A DNA stretch of 64,000 nt from contig OZ037885.1 of assembly GCA_964035575.1 (NCBI GenBank), positions 930,001 to 994,000 on the forward strand, read 5' to 3'. The notes under the pieces were generated by a model. The model was given only the letters and a program-made list of their open reading frames with translations, had not been told where the DNA came from and ran no database searches. The position numbers and the translations under genes are program-made. Positions within the stretch are counted from its first letter, which is position 1, and each line of letters starts with the position of its first letter. Positions 10,984-21,446 of the stretch are shown one piece after another. Source of the stretch: Rhynchopus sp. YZ270_cl-10. Taxonomy: Eukaryota > Euglenozoa > Diplonemea > Diplonemida > Diplonemidae.

Positions 10984-13284
10984 ATGAGAACTTTCCTGGT
11001 CCTCGGATTGGCAGCTGTGGCCGCTGCCACCTCCCATGGTCGTGGGCATTGGGGCAGAGACGCCATGCATGTCGGGGCACGTCCCTTCTTCATGATCGAC
11101 GGTATGCCTGAGTCGGACCTGAAGACGAAGCTGAACAGGTGCCGCAACAAGCCGATCAAGAAGTCCGACTTCTCGATTGCGCACAGAGGTGTGCCGCTGT
11201 CGTTCCCCGAGCACACTGAGGAGGGCTACCGCGCTGCGGCCTTGTCTGGTGCTGGTATCATTGAGTGCGACGTGACCTTCACCCTGGACAGGGAGCTTGT
11301 GTGCAGACACGGCGAGTGTGACCTTGCCACCACCACGAACATCCTTCTGACGGACCTGGCCGCGAAGTGTGAGACACAGTTCGCACCTGGTGTTGCACCG
11401 AAGTGCTGTGCATCTGCCCTGACGTTGGCTGAGTTCAAGAGCCTGCAGGGTAAGATGGACGACTCGAACAGCGCTGCACAGACTGTGGAGGAGTACGTGA
11501 AGTCGACAAACACCTTCAGGACGGACATGCACGCCACACGTGGAACGCTCATGACACACAAGGAGAGCATTGCGCTGTTCCAGGAACTGGAGGTGAAGAT
11601 GACCCCCGAGCTGAAGGGACCCGACTCAGCGATGCCTGCGGACTTCAGCAGAGATGCGTTCATTGCGAAGGCTGTTGCTGAGTACGCAGACGCTGGTGTT
11701 GAGGCTGAGGATGTGTTCATCCAGTCGTTCCTGTGGACAGACGTGGAGCAGCTGCTGCTGACGCAGTACGCCTCGCAGACGACGTTCCTTGACTCGCGCC
11801 CCTACGCCGAGCCCGGCTTCGAAGCAACTGCAGCAGACATGCAGCTGAAGTACGACGCAGGTCTGCGCTTCATCGCACCTCCGGTGAACTCCTTCGTGGG
11901 TCTCGACACTGAGGGAAACCTGATGGAGACGGACTACAGCATCTTCGCGAAGGCAGCAGGCCTGCAGACCATTGGGTGGAGCATGGAGAGGAGCGCCTGG
12001 TACTACAACACCGTGGGTGTGTACGGCACGGACGAGCGTTACTTCGAACTGATCCACTTCCTTGCGCAGGTTGTGAAGCCTGCTGGGCTCTTCTCCGACT
12101 ACCCTGGAACGACTTCCTACTACGCTAACTGCTTCGGGATTGGGCAGAAGTGGCACACTTCCTCGTCGCGCAGAGGAGGTGACGTCGGCCTGCGTCCCTT
12201 CTTCATGATCGACGGTATGCCTGAGTCGGACCTGAAGAGGCGTCTGAACAGGTGCCGCAGCAAGCCGATCAGGAAGTCCGACTTCTCGATTGCGCACAGA
12301 GGTGTGCCGCTGTCGTTCCCCGAGCACACTGAGGAGGGCTACCGCGCTGCGGCCTTGTCTGGTGCTGGTATCATTGAGTGCGACGTGACCTTCACCCTGG
12401 ACAGGGAGCTTGTGTGCAGACACGGCGAGTGTGACCTTGCCACCACCACGAACATCCTTCTGACGGACCTGGCCGCGAAGTGTGAGACACAGTTCGCACC
12501 TGGTGTTGCACCGAAGTGCTGTGCATCTGCCCTGACGTTGGCTGAGTTCAAGAGCCTGCAGGGTAAGATGGACGACTCGAACAGCGCTGCACAGACTGTG
12601 GAGGAGTACGTGAAGTCGACAAACACCTTCAGGACGGACATGCACGCCACACGTGGAACGCTCATGACACACAAGGAGAGCATTGCGCTGTTCCAGGAAC
12701 TGAACGTGAAGATGACCCCCGAGCTGAAGGGACCGGACTCGGCGATGCCTGCGGACTTCAGCAGAGATGCGTTCATTGCGAAGGCTGTTGCTGAGTACGC
12801 AGACGCTGGTGTGGATGAGGACGACGTGTTCATCCAGTCGTTCCTGTGGACAGACGTGGAGCAGCTGCTGCTGACGCAGTACGCCTCGCAGACGACGTTC
12901 CTTGACTCGCGCCCCTATGCCGAGCCCGGCTTTGAAGCAACTGAGGTGGACATGCAGCTGAAGTACGACGCAGGTCTGCGCTTCATCGCACCTCCGGTCA
13001 ACTCCTTCGTGGGTCTCGACACTGAGGGGAACCTGATGGAGACGGACTACAGCATCTTCGCAAAGGCAGCAGGTCTGCAGACCATTGGGTGGAGCATGGA
13101 GAGGAGCGCCTGGTACTACAACACCGTGGGTGTGTACGGCACGGACGAGCGTTACTACGAGCTGATCCACTTCCTTGCACAGGTTGTGAAGCCTGCTGGG
13201 CTCTTCTCCGACTACCCTGGAACGACTTCCTACTACGCTAACTGCTTCGGGATTGGGCAGAAGTGGGGACGCTGGGGATACTGA
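10984..13284 (+). CDS. Secreted protein with two GDPD domains, copy B
   Basis: 766 residues, same signal peptide, domain layout and catalytic residues as copy A (HRG 67-69, Glu76, Glu94/Asp96, His109 and the set at +371). The clearest difference is in domain 1, where DAGVDEDD of copy A reads DAGVEAED here. Domain 2 of both copies keeps the domain-2-specific residues (for example ATEVDM against ATAADM in domain 1). So the internal domain duplication came before the gene duplication, and like domains match across copies better than the two domains within a copy. A second gene of this kind would raise dosage of a secreted phosphodiesterase, perhaps for scavenging phosphate or choline from phospholipid breakdown (inference). 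No intron. Confidence 0.88.
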   Translation: MRTFLVLGLAAVAAATSHGRGHWGRDAMHVGARPFFMIDGMPESDLKTKLNRCRNKPIKKSDFSIAHRGVPLSFPEHTEEGYRAAALSGAGIIECDVTFTLDRELVCRHGECDLATTTNILLTDLAAKCETQFAPGVAPKCCASALTLAEFKSLQGKMDDSNSAAQTVEEYVKSTNTFRTDMHATRGTLMTHKESIALFQELEVKMTPELKGPDSAMPADFSRDAFIAKAVAEYADAGVEAEDVFIQSFLWTDVEQLLLTQYASQTTFLDSRPYAEPGFEATAADMQLKYDAGLRFIAPPVNSFVGLDTEGNLMETDYSIFAKAAGLQTIGWSMERSAWYYNTVGVYGTDERYFELIHFLAQVVKPAGLFSDYPGTTSYYANCFGIGQKWHTSSSRRGGDVGLRPFFMIDGMPESDLKRRLNRCRSKPIRKSDFSIAHRGVPLSFPEHTEEGYRAAALSGAGIIECDVTFTLDRELVCRHGECDLATTTNILLTDLAAKCETQFAPGVAPKCCASALTLAEFKSLQGKMDDSNSAAQTVEEYVKSTNTFRTDMHATRGTLMTHKESIALFQELNVKMTPELKGPDSAMPADFSRDAFIAKAVAEYADAGVDEDDVFIQSFLWTDVEQLLLTQYASQTTFLDSRPYAEPGFEATEVDMQLKYDAGLRFIAPPVNSFVGLDTEGNLMETDYSIFAKAAGLQTIGWSMERSAWYYNTVGVYGTDERYYELIHFLAQVVKPAGLFSDYPGTTSYYANCFGIGQKWGRWGY

Positions 13285-14385
13285 GGCAGGAAAGCCAACT
13301 GCTTCTGAACAAAGTTTAGTGCGATATTTATACGATGCTGTCATCTCAGGCGTCGTACCTTCCCTCTCTCTTTTTCTCTCTCTTTTTTTATGTGAGATTT
13401 TGCCAACTTTTTGTCACCCTCTCCGAAACATACAAGAACTTAATTGTTGATGCGAGAAGACCGTTACCCACTCCGCTTCTGTGCATGTCACAGCAGCTCT
13501 GCAGGTCTCTGTTCTTCCCCTATCGTCGATTTGTTTTCTTCCACTGCCACCAGCCGTAGTGTTGACGACTCTGTCGACCCGCCGGTTGTGGCTCCTTTGT
13601 GCGTTACATTTTTTCTCTTTTTTGTTCTATTTCATATATTTTTTTTATCTCGCAATGTCACCCGGGTCGTGTAGCTCTATTTGCGGGGGCTGTCGTGTTT
13701 TATTTGGTTGGAAGCAGTCCGAGTGTCCACTTGTGGCGAAACGTCTCCATCCAATTACACTGCAGAACCCACAATGTGCGAATTAGTTGATGTTTGCAGT
13801 TCCGATTTTTCGATTTTCGATTTTTCCCCGCCTCGTCCCCCCCCTCCTCCCCAACACAGCTCTTTTGTGTGCAGGTCTTGCGTATTTCTTGATTGAAAAG
13901 CAAGCAGAAGAGAGTTATTTTTTCTTCCACCAACCTTTTTCCACTCTCATCTTCTGTAGGTCTGCGGTCGTACGATGTGCGACAGGTTTGTGTTCCACAG
14001 CAGTCTCCGCCGCAGTCTGATATTTGGTGCTGATTTTTTTTATTTTACTTTGGATGTGCACTTTTCCGATGTATGACTGAACAGTGGGTAGTTGAGGAGT
14101 CGTTTAGTAATGGCATGTCTTGCCACCTTGTGTGGAGTTAGACTGTTCTGTGCGTTTGAAATATTTTCAAGTGTATGGCAACCAGCCAACGAAGGATGCG
14201 TCCTCAAAATACTACTTCTCTCTGTGATTGTTTCTGGATTTTTTTTGGCTGTCTCTTTTTTTGTTGCATCTCAGTAATGTCAATTCTGATGTTCTGTGAT
14301 GCTGCAACTCAGCTTACCAAGTGTCACACCTTCTCCGACGCTCACTCCGCTCTCCCTTCCGCCCCCCACTCCCAATGTCCTATAG
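13285..14385. other. 3' flank of GDPD gene B
   Basis: Counterpart of 9730-10820. T-rich, no gene. It differs from the other copy by short indels, mainly in homopolymers, which gives a rough picture of neutral divergence since duplication. Confidence 0.6.
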
Positions 14386-14521
14386 CAAAATGTAAAAAAT
14401 GCAAAACGCAAAAAAAAAGTGAAAATTATGGCAACAGAAGTTGCTAATAATTTTCGTATATATTTTTTAACAGAGAAAACCCATTTATTTTGGTTTTTTT
14501 TGAGTATTATGATTGAGTATT

Positions 14522-15364
14522 CCACCGGATTTTTATCCACGTATAGGCGCGTAAAGGCGTGTAAGGCGCGTGTAGGGCCGTATAGGTACGTACAGGCATA
14601 TACGGACCGTCCGTACACGCCTTTACGCGCTTTTACCGGCCGCGTACATATTACGTCGCGTACTAATTAAGTCGGTTAGGGTAAATACCGACTTAATTAG
14701 TACGCGACGTAATAAGTGTGCGACGTAATTAATTTTTTGAAGAAAAACAAAATCTACGTACAAAGTGAGTGGGAAGGGTTTCCGGCGTTTCTCTTGTGTT
14801 GTGTGTTGGCCCTCGGCCCTTTACACGTTTACATTGGGCAGAGACTGCACTTACTTTCTGGCTGCGATCGCTGCCTCATGCTGACAACCATAATCGCACA
14901 CCTGCCTCACCTCCTGTGCCGTGTACACGCGCCGCGTGTTAGGTTTGTTATCCTCCTCGTGCATACGATCTGCGATGGCTTCGGGATTGTGTGCGTGTCC
15001 ATTTTATTTTTTATTTGATAAATGGTTGGAGTAGTGTAGTTGCCTCGGTTGTGTTGCCACAGCGCAATCTCCACTGTCACTTTTCACTTTTGAGGGGGGC
15101 AAATCTCCTTCGTGGGCTTGGTGTCCCCCCAGTAATGTGTCCACCCCACCTGTGTTCAAACATGATTACCCCCACTTTTTTTTTTTTTTTGGTTTTTTTA
15201 TACCTTACGCTGTGTACTAATTACGTCGCTTTTTGGGGGCCCGCTGGCCCCAAAAAAGCGACTTAATTAGTACGCGACGTAATAAGTACCCCCCGTAATA
15301 AATACGCGACGTAATATGTACGCGGCCGGTAAGCGCCTTTTCGCGGGGTAAAAAAATCAGGTGG
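14522..15364. mobile_element. Non-autonomous DNA transposon with terminal and internal hairpins
   Basis: Ends are CCACCGGATTTTT and its near complement AAAAAATCAGGTGG, flanked by GTATT on both sides (14517-14521 and 15365-15369), a likely 5-bp target duplication. Both ends share a long inverted region including ACCGGCCGCGTACATATTAC. Each end also holds its own hairpin: 14649-14714 and about 15208-15293, built on TACTAATTAAGTCG. The ~450-bp middle has no ORF with a motif, and includes a copy of the dispersed AGTAGTGTAGTTGCC repeat (about 15025-15080). The short element at 54901-55031 has the same ends. Confidence 0.75.
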
Positions 15365-15639
15365 GTATTTCGTTGTAATAAGAACAAAGAAATGGACAAA
15401 AAAAAGTATATGACCCACCCCCCTCCTTAAACCCATTACCACTCAGAATAAATGGTTTATTTTGTTTTTTTTTTGATGTCAGTCGCCTTCCGTTTGAGTT
15501 CACTCATTTGCGGGGGGGTCTGCATTGTATGACGACCATTTATTGCCTTTCTTTTTGTAGGGTGAGTTAAGCAGAAGAAGCTTAGGTTCATCTTATACGT
15601 GGCACAGTCTATTAACCCTCCCCGGTATACGGACTCACA

Positions 15640-15679
<40 letters not shown>

Positions 15680-16370
15680 GGTTTTCTTCCTTGCTTTCGT
15701 ATTTTTTGTTTTCTTTATCTATGTGGATCCCCCCCAGTGAACCGTTAGGGACCCCGCTCTGCCGTGGCAGTCGTGGTTAGCGTTGTCATGTTTGTCTGTA
15801 GCACACAAGTAAGAAGAGAGACTCTAGGTCTCATTGGCGTCTGTTTCTCAAAAGTTTGGTTGTTGTTCTACTCTTGTGGGTTGCCGTTAAACGGAAGCGC
15901 CTCCCCATTTACCACGAAAATCGGGGGGAACATACAGGCTGCACAGATCTCCCCCCACTATGTGGCAGTCGAGCCTTGTTACGTGGCTCCCTGGCCTGAC
16001 TGCGAACTCCGCGCAACCTCACACGAGGTTAACCACGGAGTCAAAAGGAAAAAAAAAATATGATAAAAAAAAAAAAATTTATAAAGTGCACCCAAGCCCC
16101 GGGGCCTGGGCACTTTATAAATTAAAAGGAAAATCAATGATTTGTTTTTTTTTGTTTTTTTTTTTTTGCTTTTTTTTTTTTTTTTTTTTTTTTTGTTTTT
16201 TTTCTGTTTTTTTGTTGTTTTTTTTTTTTTGAAAAGTAAAAAGTATGTTTGAAAGTGTAACACACGTCTTCGTAGAAGACGGCGTTCCGCACATGTATTG
16301 TCTTCGCAACCGTCAGTTGCGCTGGTCGTGGTGCCGCAGGTACATCCTGGGCTTGCTTTTTGTTCGTGGT
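15365..16370. other. Spacer with poly-T tracts and a hairpin
   Basis: No gene seen. It contains one class I motif (15561-15597), a poly-T run (about 15643-15676) and a strong hairpin at 16078-16123 (TTTATAAAGTGC paired with GCACTTTATAAA around CCCCGGGG). A long T/G-interrupted T tract follows (16140-16230). The stretch 16245-16360 has balanced composition but no recognisable product. Confidence 0.5.
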
Positions 16371-19300
16371 TTTTTTTTTTTTTTCCTTGTCTTTATTGTT
16401 TCAAGTTTTGGCCGGCGTCTCCTCAGTAGGTGTTGCTCCGCACGAGTTCAGGCAGGCTGGCCTCTGTCAGTTTTGCCGCGCTGATGTACTTCAGGCACAA
16501 CTGGGGTTGCTCTAGCAGTAAGAACTTGAGCGACTTGTTTGGCAGTAGGTCTGTCCTTAGTGCCTTGGTGGCTGAACACACTTTGAACATGTGTTTCAGT
16601 GTCGCCTTTGCTTTTGCCGTGCAGTTGTTGCAGCGTGCCACGTCGTTGCTGCCCATGTAGTCGAACAGCGCAGGGTGGCGCTCTGTCCGCAGCAGTCTCA
16701 TCTGCACTGCTCCCCGCCGCGTGAGCTCCGGTGTGCTCAGCTTGGGTCGCGACACTCCCTTCGGGGTGTCCGCCGTGATCGTGCTGTAGAGTTCGCTCGC
16801 CGGTTGGGGTGTGTAGCTGGAGCAGACTGCGCGTATCGCCGCTTTGCACGCGAGGAGCGTGAGTGGTTCCTCTTGTAGGCGGCCTTTTTGTGATGCCCGT
16901 TCTGCTTGGTACGTGGCCGTACCTAACTTGGCTTCGTGGTCCGCTTCCTCATTTCCACTCACCCCCACATGTGACGGGATGTACTGCATGATCACCCGCA
17001 CCTTGGTTGTAGCCCGGTGTAGTGCCGACCACACGTCGCAGAGAAGTCCCGTAGCCTTCACCGGACCTGTCTCCAACGCACGTAGTGCTGACTGGCTGTC
17101 TGTGAGGATTACCACCGTGTTGTGTTTGTGGTCTGTGCGGTGCAGTTCCTCCACCATCGGAAGTGCCTCTCTGATGGCCACCAGCTCGGCGGTGTACGAT
17201 ATGCTCATCCGCCCTGCTCCGACGTTGGCTGTCGCTATTTCTTTGTCGCTGTCTCCCGGGTAGACCACAATGCCTGCACCCCCGTGGCCTCGTCCGCCTT
17301 CCACCGACCCGTCTGTGTAGACGTGAAGGTCCGCTGGTGGCAGCTCTGCGATGGTCTGCTCTGTCAAGCTTCTCGCCTCTGCGTCCGTCTGCGTGCCCTT
17401 CTTGAAGCCAGCCACGTAGGGCCGGATGTCGACCTTGGGGAGGACCTCCTTCCAGCGCCAGGGTGCCACCGGGTAGTGTGTCTGGGACATCGCTGGTTGG
17501 TCGTGGCGGTACATCTTCGTCTGTTCCACTGTGTCCTTCGCCGACCGTAACCAGGTCAGTTTCGTATCGCTTGAATGCATTGCACACTCTGCTGGGGTCT
17601 CCAGTTGTCGACGTGCACGTTCGTACAGGGCTGCTGCATCGAATTCGACGTGCTCTCGTATCTTCCTCAGGTGTGCTTCCCAGAGTAGGTCCTCTGCTTT
17701 GGTGTAGTAGTTACACCCGGTGATGACCCTCGCCCCCCTTCGGTGGAGTACTTCCAGAGTTTCAAGGCCTGCCTCATTTAGCGCTGGTCCCCACACCGCC
17801 AGTGCATACGTTATGGTCGGGAGCACGTACGTCATGTACACCTGTCTCAGCATGTGGGCATCGCACCCCCAGTCCCGTCCAGCCATGAGCTGGATCAGAG
17901 AAAGTTTTTTGAGGAACTTCGTCTTCACCGCCGCCAGTTGTGGCTGCATCGTCAGTGCGTCATCCAGTTCCACCCCCAGGTAACGGACCGTCTGCGCACG
18001 GTTCACCACTGCTCCGTCTGCGTACTTCACTTCGCACTTAGCTTTTCTGATGTCGGCACGATCGCCCTTCTCGGTCACTGGCATCACGAAGGTTTTCCTG
18101 CGGGATATCGTGAATCCAAGTTTGGGGAGGTGTTCCTCTAGCAGTGTAAGGACCTTCTGTATCGCCGCTGTTGCTTCCTCCAGTGTGCGCTCCGTACACA
18201 TGATAGCCAGGTCGTCAGCGAAGATGCAGAAGTGGGCCGTCGTTCCTTCCAGGATCTCTGCCACCTCCGTCATCACCAGATTGAACAGTAGTGGTGAGAG
18301 CACTGTGCCCTGGGGAACACCCTCCCGCATCACGTATTCCTCGCTCCGTGTTCCTTCCACCGTTGTCCTTGCCGTTCTGTGCTTCAGGTAATCCGTGAGC
18401 CACCTGATGTATCGCTCTGGTACCTGGTGTTGGTGGAGCCTTTCCAGAATTTTCCCCCGTTTAACCTTGTCGTAGGCCTTGTCGAGGTCCAGCGTCAGAA
18501 TGATGGGGACTTCTTTCTTCGCTGCGGAGTCCTTAGCCAGCTGCGTGATGTAGGCCAGGTTGTCCACGGCGGAACGGAAGCGTCTGAATCCTGTCTGTTT
18601 GGGATGTAGGTTCTGTGTGGCCTCGTTTGGGTCTTCCATCAGCTGGAGCAGTCTGTTCGCTAGCACGTGTTCCATCACCTTACTCACGGTACTCGTCAGG
18701 GCTATCGGCCGGTAGGATTCGAGGTCTTCCTCTGGCTTCCCTTGTTTGTGGATAGGGAAAAGTATGGCCTTCTTCCATTCTTTGGGTAGTTGCCCCTGCT
18801 TCCACGAGAGGTTCATGACATGTAGAAGCCCTTTTTTTGCGGCGGGTCCGAGGTGCATCAACATCTCGTTGTGTATCCCATCCGCTCCAGGTGACTTTCC
18901 TGCTTCTAGGACGTTCAGTGCGGCGTCCAGCTCCTCCAGTGTCAGGGGTGCTTCAGCTCCTTGGGATCCTGCCGTAGTTTGCTGCTCCGCATCCGGTAGG
19001 CCTGTGCCGTCACTCACGCTGCAGTAGTGCTCCCCCAGTGCGTCCGCCTTCTCCTTGTTGGTGGAGAGCTGTTGTTTTTCCTGTTGTCCCTCTTTTTTTA
19101 CTTTTATGGGGTACGACTGCGCCTTGTCCGCCCGTCCGTCCAACTCGCGCAGCAGCCTGAAGGCCCCGGAGGTTGCTACTGCCTTGGTGCACTTGTCCTC
19201 CCACACCTCTCTCTTCGCCTTCCGTATCGCATTGGCCGTCTGCCGCCGGAGTTCCGTGAGTGCGTCCCCGTCGGCCACGGTCAGGGTCTCCTCCTTCTGC

Positions 19301-19775
19301 TGTCTGCGGAGTTCTCTGTCTCGTTGCTTCTGGGCCTTCTTCACCGCACCGTTGCACCAGCGTCGCTTCTTCTTCCTTGCCTTGCCTCTGGGGATGTGCC
19401 TCCTCGCGATGTTCTTCACCATCCCTGCCCACTTGGCTGCTGCGGTGCTGATCGAGCCCCACTTCATTGCGTCTGGCGAACTGCGCTCCATCTCCTTGGT
19501 GAAGCCTGCCCAGTTCGCCTTCTTCCAGTTCCACAGCTCTTTTTTGAGTTTCACCTCAGGATGTGTTGGAGGTGTTTGGGCGTTCGCTTGCACTTCAAAC
19601 TCTATCGGCAGGTGGTCGGAGTTGAGCGTTTCCCGTGTTTGCCAATTGGGGTCGGCCCAGTCTCTGTCTGCGAAGACCACATCTGGTGACGTTTTGGTAC
19701 CGCGCTGGATCCGCGTTGCTTCCTTCTTGTTCCAGCATCGCATGTTGTTCCCCATTTTTTTTCTTCTTTTTTTGG
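16371..19775 (-). mobile_element. 5'-truncated LINE (I/Ingi-type non-LTR retrotransposon)
   Basis: The element is on the minus strand. Its 3' end is marked by a T run on the + strand (about 16370-16386), i.e. a poly-A tail, just past the stop codon. Its 5' end falls near 19756-19775, where coding homology stops inside the endonuclease domain. That is the usual result of incomplete target-primed reverse transcription. The single ORF is otherwise open for 1110 codons, so insertion looks recent. I could not identify target duplications with confidence. Confidence 0.85.
16423..19755 (-). CDS. LINE polyprotein: endonuclease remnant, reverse transcriptase, RNase H, CCHC
   Basis: 1110 residues from the first available ATG; the real protein began further upstream. 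Residues about 20-56 are the last part of an AP-type endonuclease, ending in SDHLPIEF. Reverse transcriptase spans about 285-600, with LDLDKAYD at 422-429, the GVPQGTVLSPLLFN block near 479-492 and the catalytic FADD at 512-515. RNase H spans about 808-945, with Asp815 in YTDGS, Glu857, Asp886 and Asp939 all present, plus the PSHVGVSGNEEAD block. Near the C terminus a zinc knuckle reads C1042, C1045, H1055, C1060. RT plus RNase H with an AP endonuclease fits the I/Ingi group, which is common in euglenozoans. Without a full endonuclease this copy is presumably unable to move by itself, though RT and RNase H look intact. It is the only supported long ORF on the minus strand. Confidence 0.9.
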   Translation of the reverse strand: MGNNMRCWNKKEATRIQRGTKTSPDVVFADRDWADPNWQTRETLNSDHLPIEFEVQANAQTPPTHPEVKLKKELWNWKKANWAGFTKEMERSSPDAMKWGSISTAAAKWAGMVKNIARRHIPRGKARKKKRRWCNGAVKKAQKQRDRELRRQQKEETLTVADGDALTELRRQTANAIRKAKREVWEDKCTKAVATSGAFRLLRELDGRADKAQSYPIKVKKEGQQEKQQLSTNKEKADALGEHYCSVSDGTGLPDAEQQTTAGSQGAEAPLTLEELDAALNVLEAGKSPGADGIHNEMLMHLGPAAKKGLLHVMNLSWKQGQLPKEWKKAILFPIHKQGKPEEDLESYRPIALTSTVSKVMEHVLANRLLQLMEDPNEATQNLHPKQTGFRRFRSAVDNLAYITQLAKDSAAKKEVPIILTLDLDKAYDKVKRGKILERLHQHQVPERYIRWLTDYLKHRTARTTVEGTRSEEYVMREGVPQGTVLSPLLFNLVMTEVAEILEGTTAHFCIFADDLAIMCTERTLEEATAAIQKVLTLLEEHLPKLGFTISRRKTFVMPVTEKGDRADIRKAKCEVKYADGAVVNRAQTVRYLGVELDDALTMQPQLAAVKTKFLKKLSLIQLMAGRDWGCDAHMLRQVYMTYVLPTITYALAVWGPALNEAGLETLEVLHRRGARVITGCNYYTKAEDLLWEAHLRKIREHVEFDAAALYERARRQLETPAECAMHSSDTKLTWLRSAKDTVEQTKMYRHDQPAMSQTHYPVAPWRWKEVLPKVDIRPYVAGFKKGTQTDAEARSLTEQTIAELPPADLHVYTDGSVEGGRGHGGAGIVVYPGDSDKEIATANVGAGRMSISYTAELVAIREALPMVEELHRTDHKHNTVVILTDSQSALRALETGPVKATGLLCDVWSALHRATTKVRVIMQYIPSHVGVSGNEEADHEAKLGTATYQAERASQKGRLQEEPLTLLACKAAIRAVCSSYTPQPASELYSTITADTPKGVSRPKLSTPELTRRGAVQMRLLRTERHPALFDYMGSNDVARCNNCTAKAKATLKHMFKVCSATKALRTDLLPNKSLKFLLLEQPQLCLKYISAAKLTEASLPELVRSNTY

Positions 19776-19908
19776 AGACTGCGGTGATGTCTTTCTTTCC
19801 CGCCTCGAAAACACTATTTTTGATAAAATAGTGATAACTTCAATGTGGGCGAGAGTGCACTGACCGTCTTTCCATGGCGTACAAGAGATAGAGTGTCTTC
19901 CCACTAGG

Positions 19909-20564
19909 AAAATGGTCAGGGTGTTTCCTAATTTCGGAACTTTTCCGGAAAATTTCGACATCCGGAAGCAAATTTTTTCCCTGAAGAAACGGTAGGTTTT
20001 CAGGCCCAAAACACACCGCGAATGGCATTTCCGGAATCCGTCCGCGCTGTGGTGGGGTCAATTTGCCGAAATGGCCAAGTTCTTGGTGTTGGTCAAAATG
20101 AGTGTAAGGAAAAGGGGACCAGGTAAATCCCACAACCCAGATTTTCTCTCCCTGATCCTGACGTCTTGCAACATGAAAATGCTCGAAAACACCGGCATTT
20201 GCATTTCCGGAATCCGTCCGTTCTGTGGTGGGGTCAATTTGCCGAAATGGACAAGTCCTTGGTTTTGGTCAAAACCCGTCAGTGTAAGGTAAAGGGGGCC
20301 AAGTGTTTGCCTGTAGAAACTGGTAGGAACAGGCAGCGCCGCAGGCGCACGGTACCCAACATCGGTGAAAATAAAAATTCCCGAAAACTGCTTTATTTGA
20401 ATGATTGGAGCGATCCAGAACAGCGAACATACTTCTTTCGGGAAAATACCAAAACATAAGCACTTTAAATACGTCCCTAATTTTTTCCCGCAAATTTTTT
20501 CCCTGGCCAATTTTTTCCAAATCCCCGGAAGCGGAAGCAAATTAGGAAACACCCTGAAAATGGT
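19909..20564. mobile_element. hAT-type non-autonomous element with 8-bp target duplication
   Basis: The element proper is 19917-20556 (640 bp). Its terminal inverted repeats are perfect over 18 bp (CAGGGTGTTTCCTAATTT). It is flanked by a perfect 8-bp direct repeat, AAAATGGT, at 19909-19916 and 20557-20564. CA-G starts with 8-bp duplications are the hAT hallmark. Inside are two tandem ~173-bp modules sharing ATTTCCGGAATCCGTCCG and GTGGTGGGGTCAATTTGCC (from about 20028 and 20201), and a copy of the GCGCCGCAGGCGCACGGTAC motif at 20335-20360. No transposase is present. Confidence 0.9.
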
Positions 20565-21446
20565 GCAAAAAAAAAAAAAAAAAAAAAGTGTTCTTTTTTA
20601 AAGCGTTTAGTATAGTGGAGCGTATAGCGTATCGAAAGGCTTGACCGATATTGTGCACAGATCTTTTCTACCGGTAGGTGTAAAGTGATGGTCGTTCAAC
20701 AGAAGAACACAAAAATGTATTGTATTTTGCGCGCCCTTCCTGTGTGGTAGCTCTTTTCTGTCTTTTTGTTTTTTGTTTTACTTTCTTATTCTCTGACTCT
20801 TAGCATTTTCTTTTCCCCCCGTTTTCTGTTTTTTCCTTTTTTTTAAGAAGGGCTTCAACACTCCTTGGGTTTCTCTGTTTTACCAAACGAACGGAAAAAA
20901 GAACAAAAAAGCGCAAGTCTTTTTTGTTTGTATTTTTTTGCACATCACTCCGGGGTTCGATAACCCGCGGAGTGTCAGTGCCTGCGTCCCAGAGGCGTTT
21001 GCACTATCAACTTCACTTTTTTTTTTATAGTATATTTCGAAGAAACCCAACAAAACGAGAGTATTGAGGTCGCGATTGAAAAAATAAAAAAACGTGGCAC
21101 CTTTCCGATGAACTTTTTATTTCCCTCTTCCCACATGAAGTTTTGCCAGCAAAGATCTTAAACGTTTTTTTTCCCTCGTGAACGTGCATAGATCTTTTTG
21201 GAAGACTTATTTTTCAACACAACAACAAAAGAAAAAAAGAAAAAAAAAACCAAAACAAACCAAAACTAAACAAAAACGCTACAGAAATTGTGTAGTAGAT
21301 CCTCGGATGCCTACACTAATACAACCAAAATTTCAAAAAAAAAGTGGAGTTTGCACAGATGGCAACTACACTAATACAACAATTTTTTCCCTTGCTGCGT
21401 GAACAAGGGAGAAACATCTTTTTTTAGCCCCCCTTCGACCCCCATT
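20565..21446. other. Spacer upstream of the EGF duplication
   Basis: A/T-rich, no gene. It holds a well-preserved class II motif (20971-21024) preceded by GGTTCGATAACCC, and two copies of the CTACACTAATACAAC repeat (about 21310-21330 and 21365-21385). Confidence 0.5.
20971..21024 (+). repeat. Short motif, class II
   Basis: Identical to 4031-4080 over GAGTGTCAGTGCCTGCG through CAACTTCACTTTT, then a T run. The two loci share no other homology, so the motif itself is the unit. Confidence 0.6.

Larger units (their letters stand above)
10836..14385 (+). repeat. Tandem duplication unit B (GDPD locus)
   Basis: Second copy of the 7276-10815 unit. Homology ends near CAATGTCCTATAG (about 14370-14385), which matches 10807-10820 at the end of unit A. 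That places the duplication junction near 10820-10836. Confidence 0.9.

Noticed and set aside
11626-13344. 572-codon open frame on the minus strand across GDPD gene B
   Set aside because: Antisense shadow: copy A shows the same frame broken, while the sense frame with catalytic residues is kept in all four domains.
20950-20970. GGTTCGATAACCC as a tRNA T-arm or pol III B box
   Set aside because: Only a four-pair stem forms and there is no acceptor, D or anticodon arm. It is kept only as part of the class II motif.
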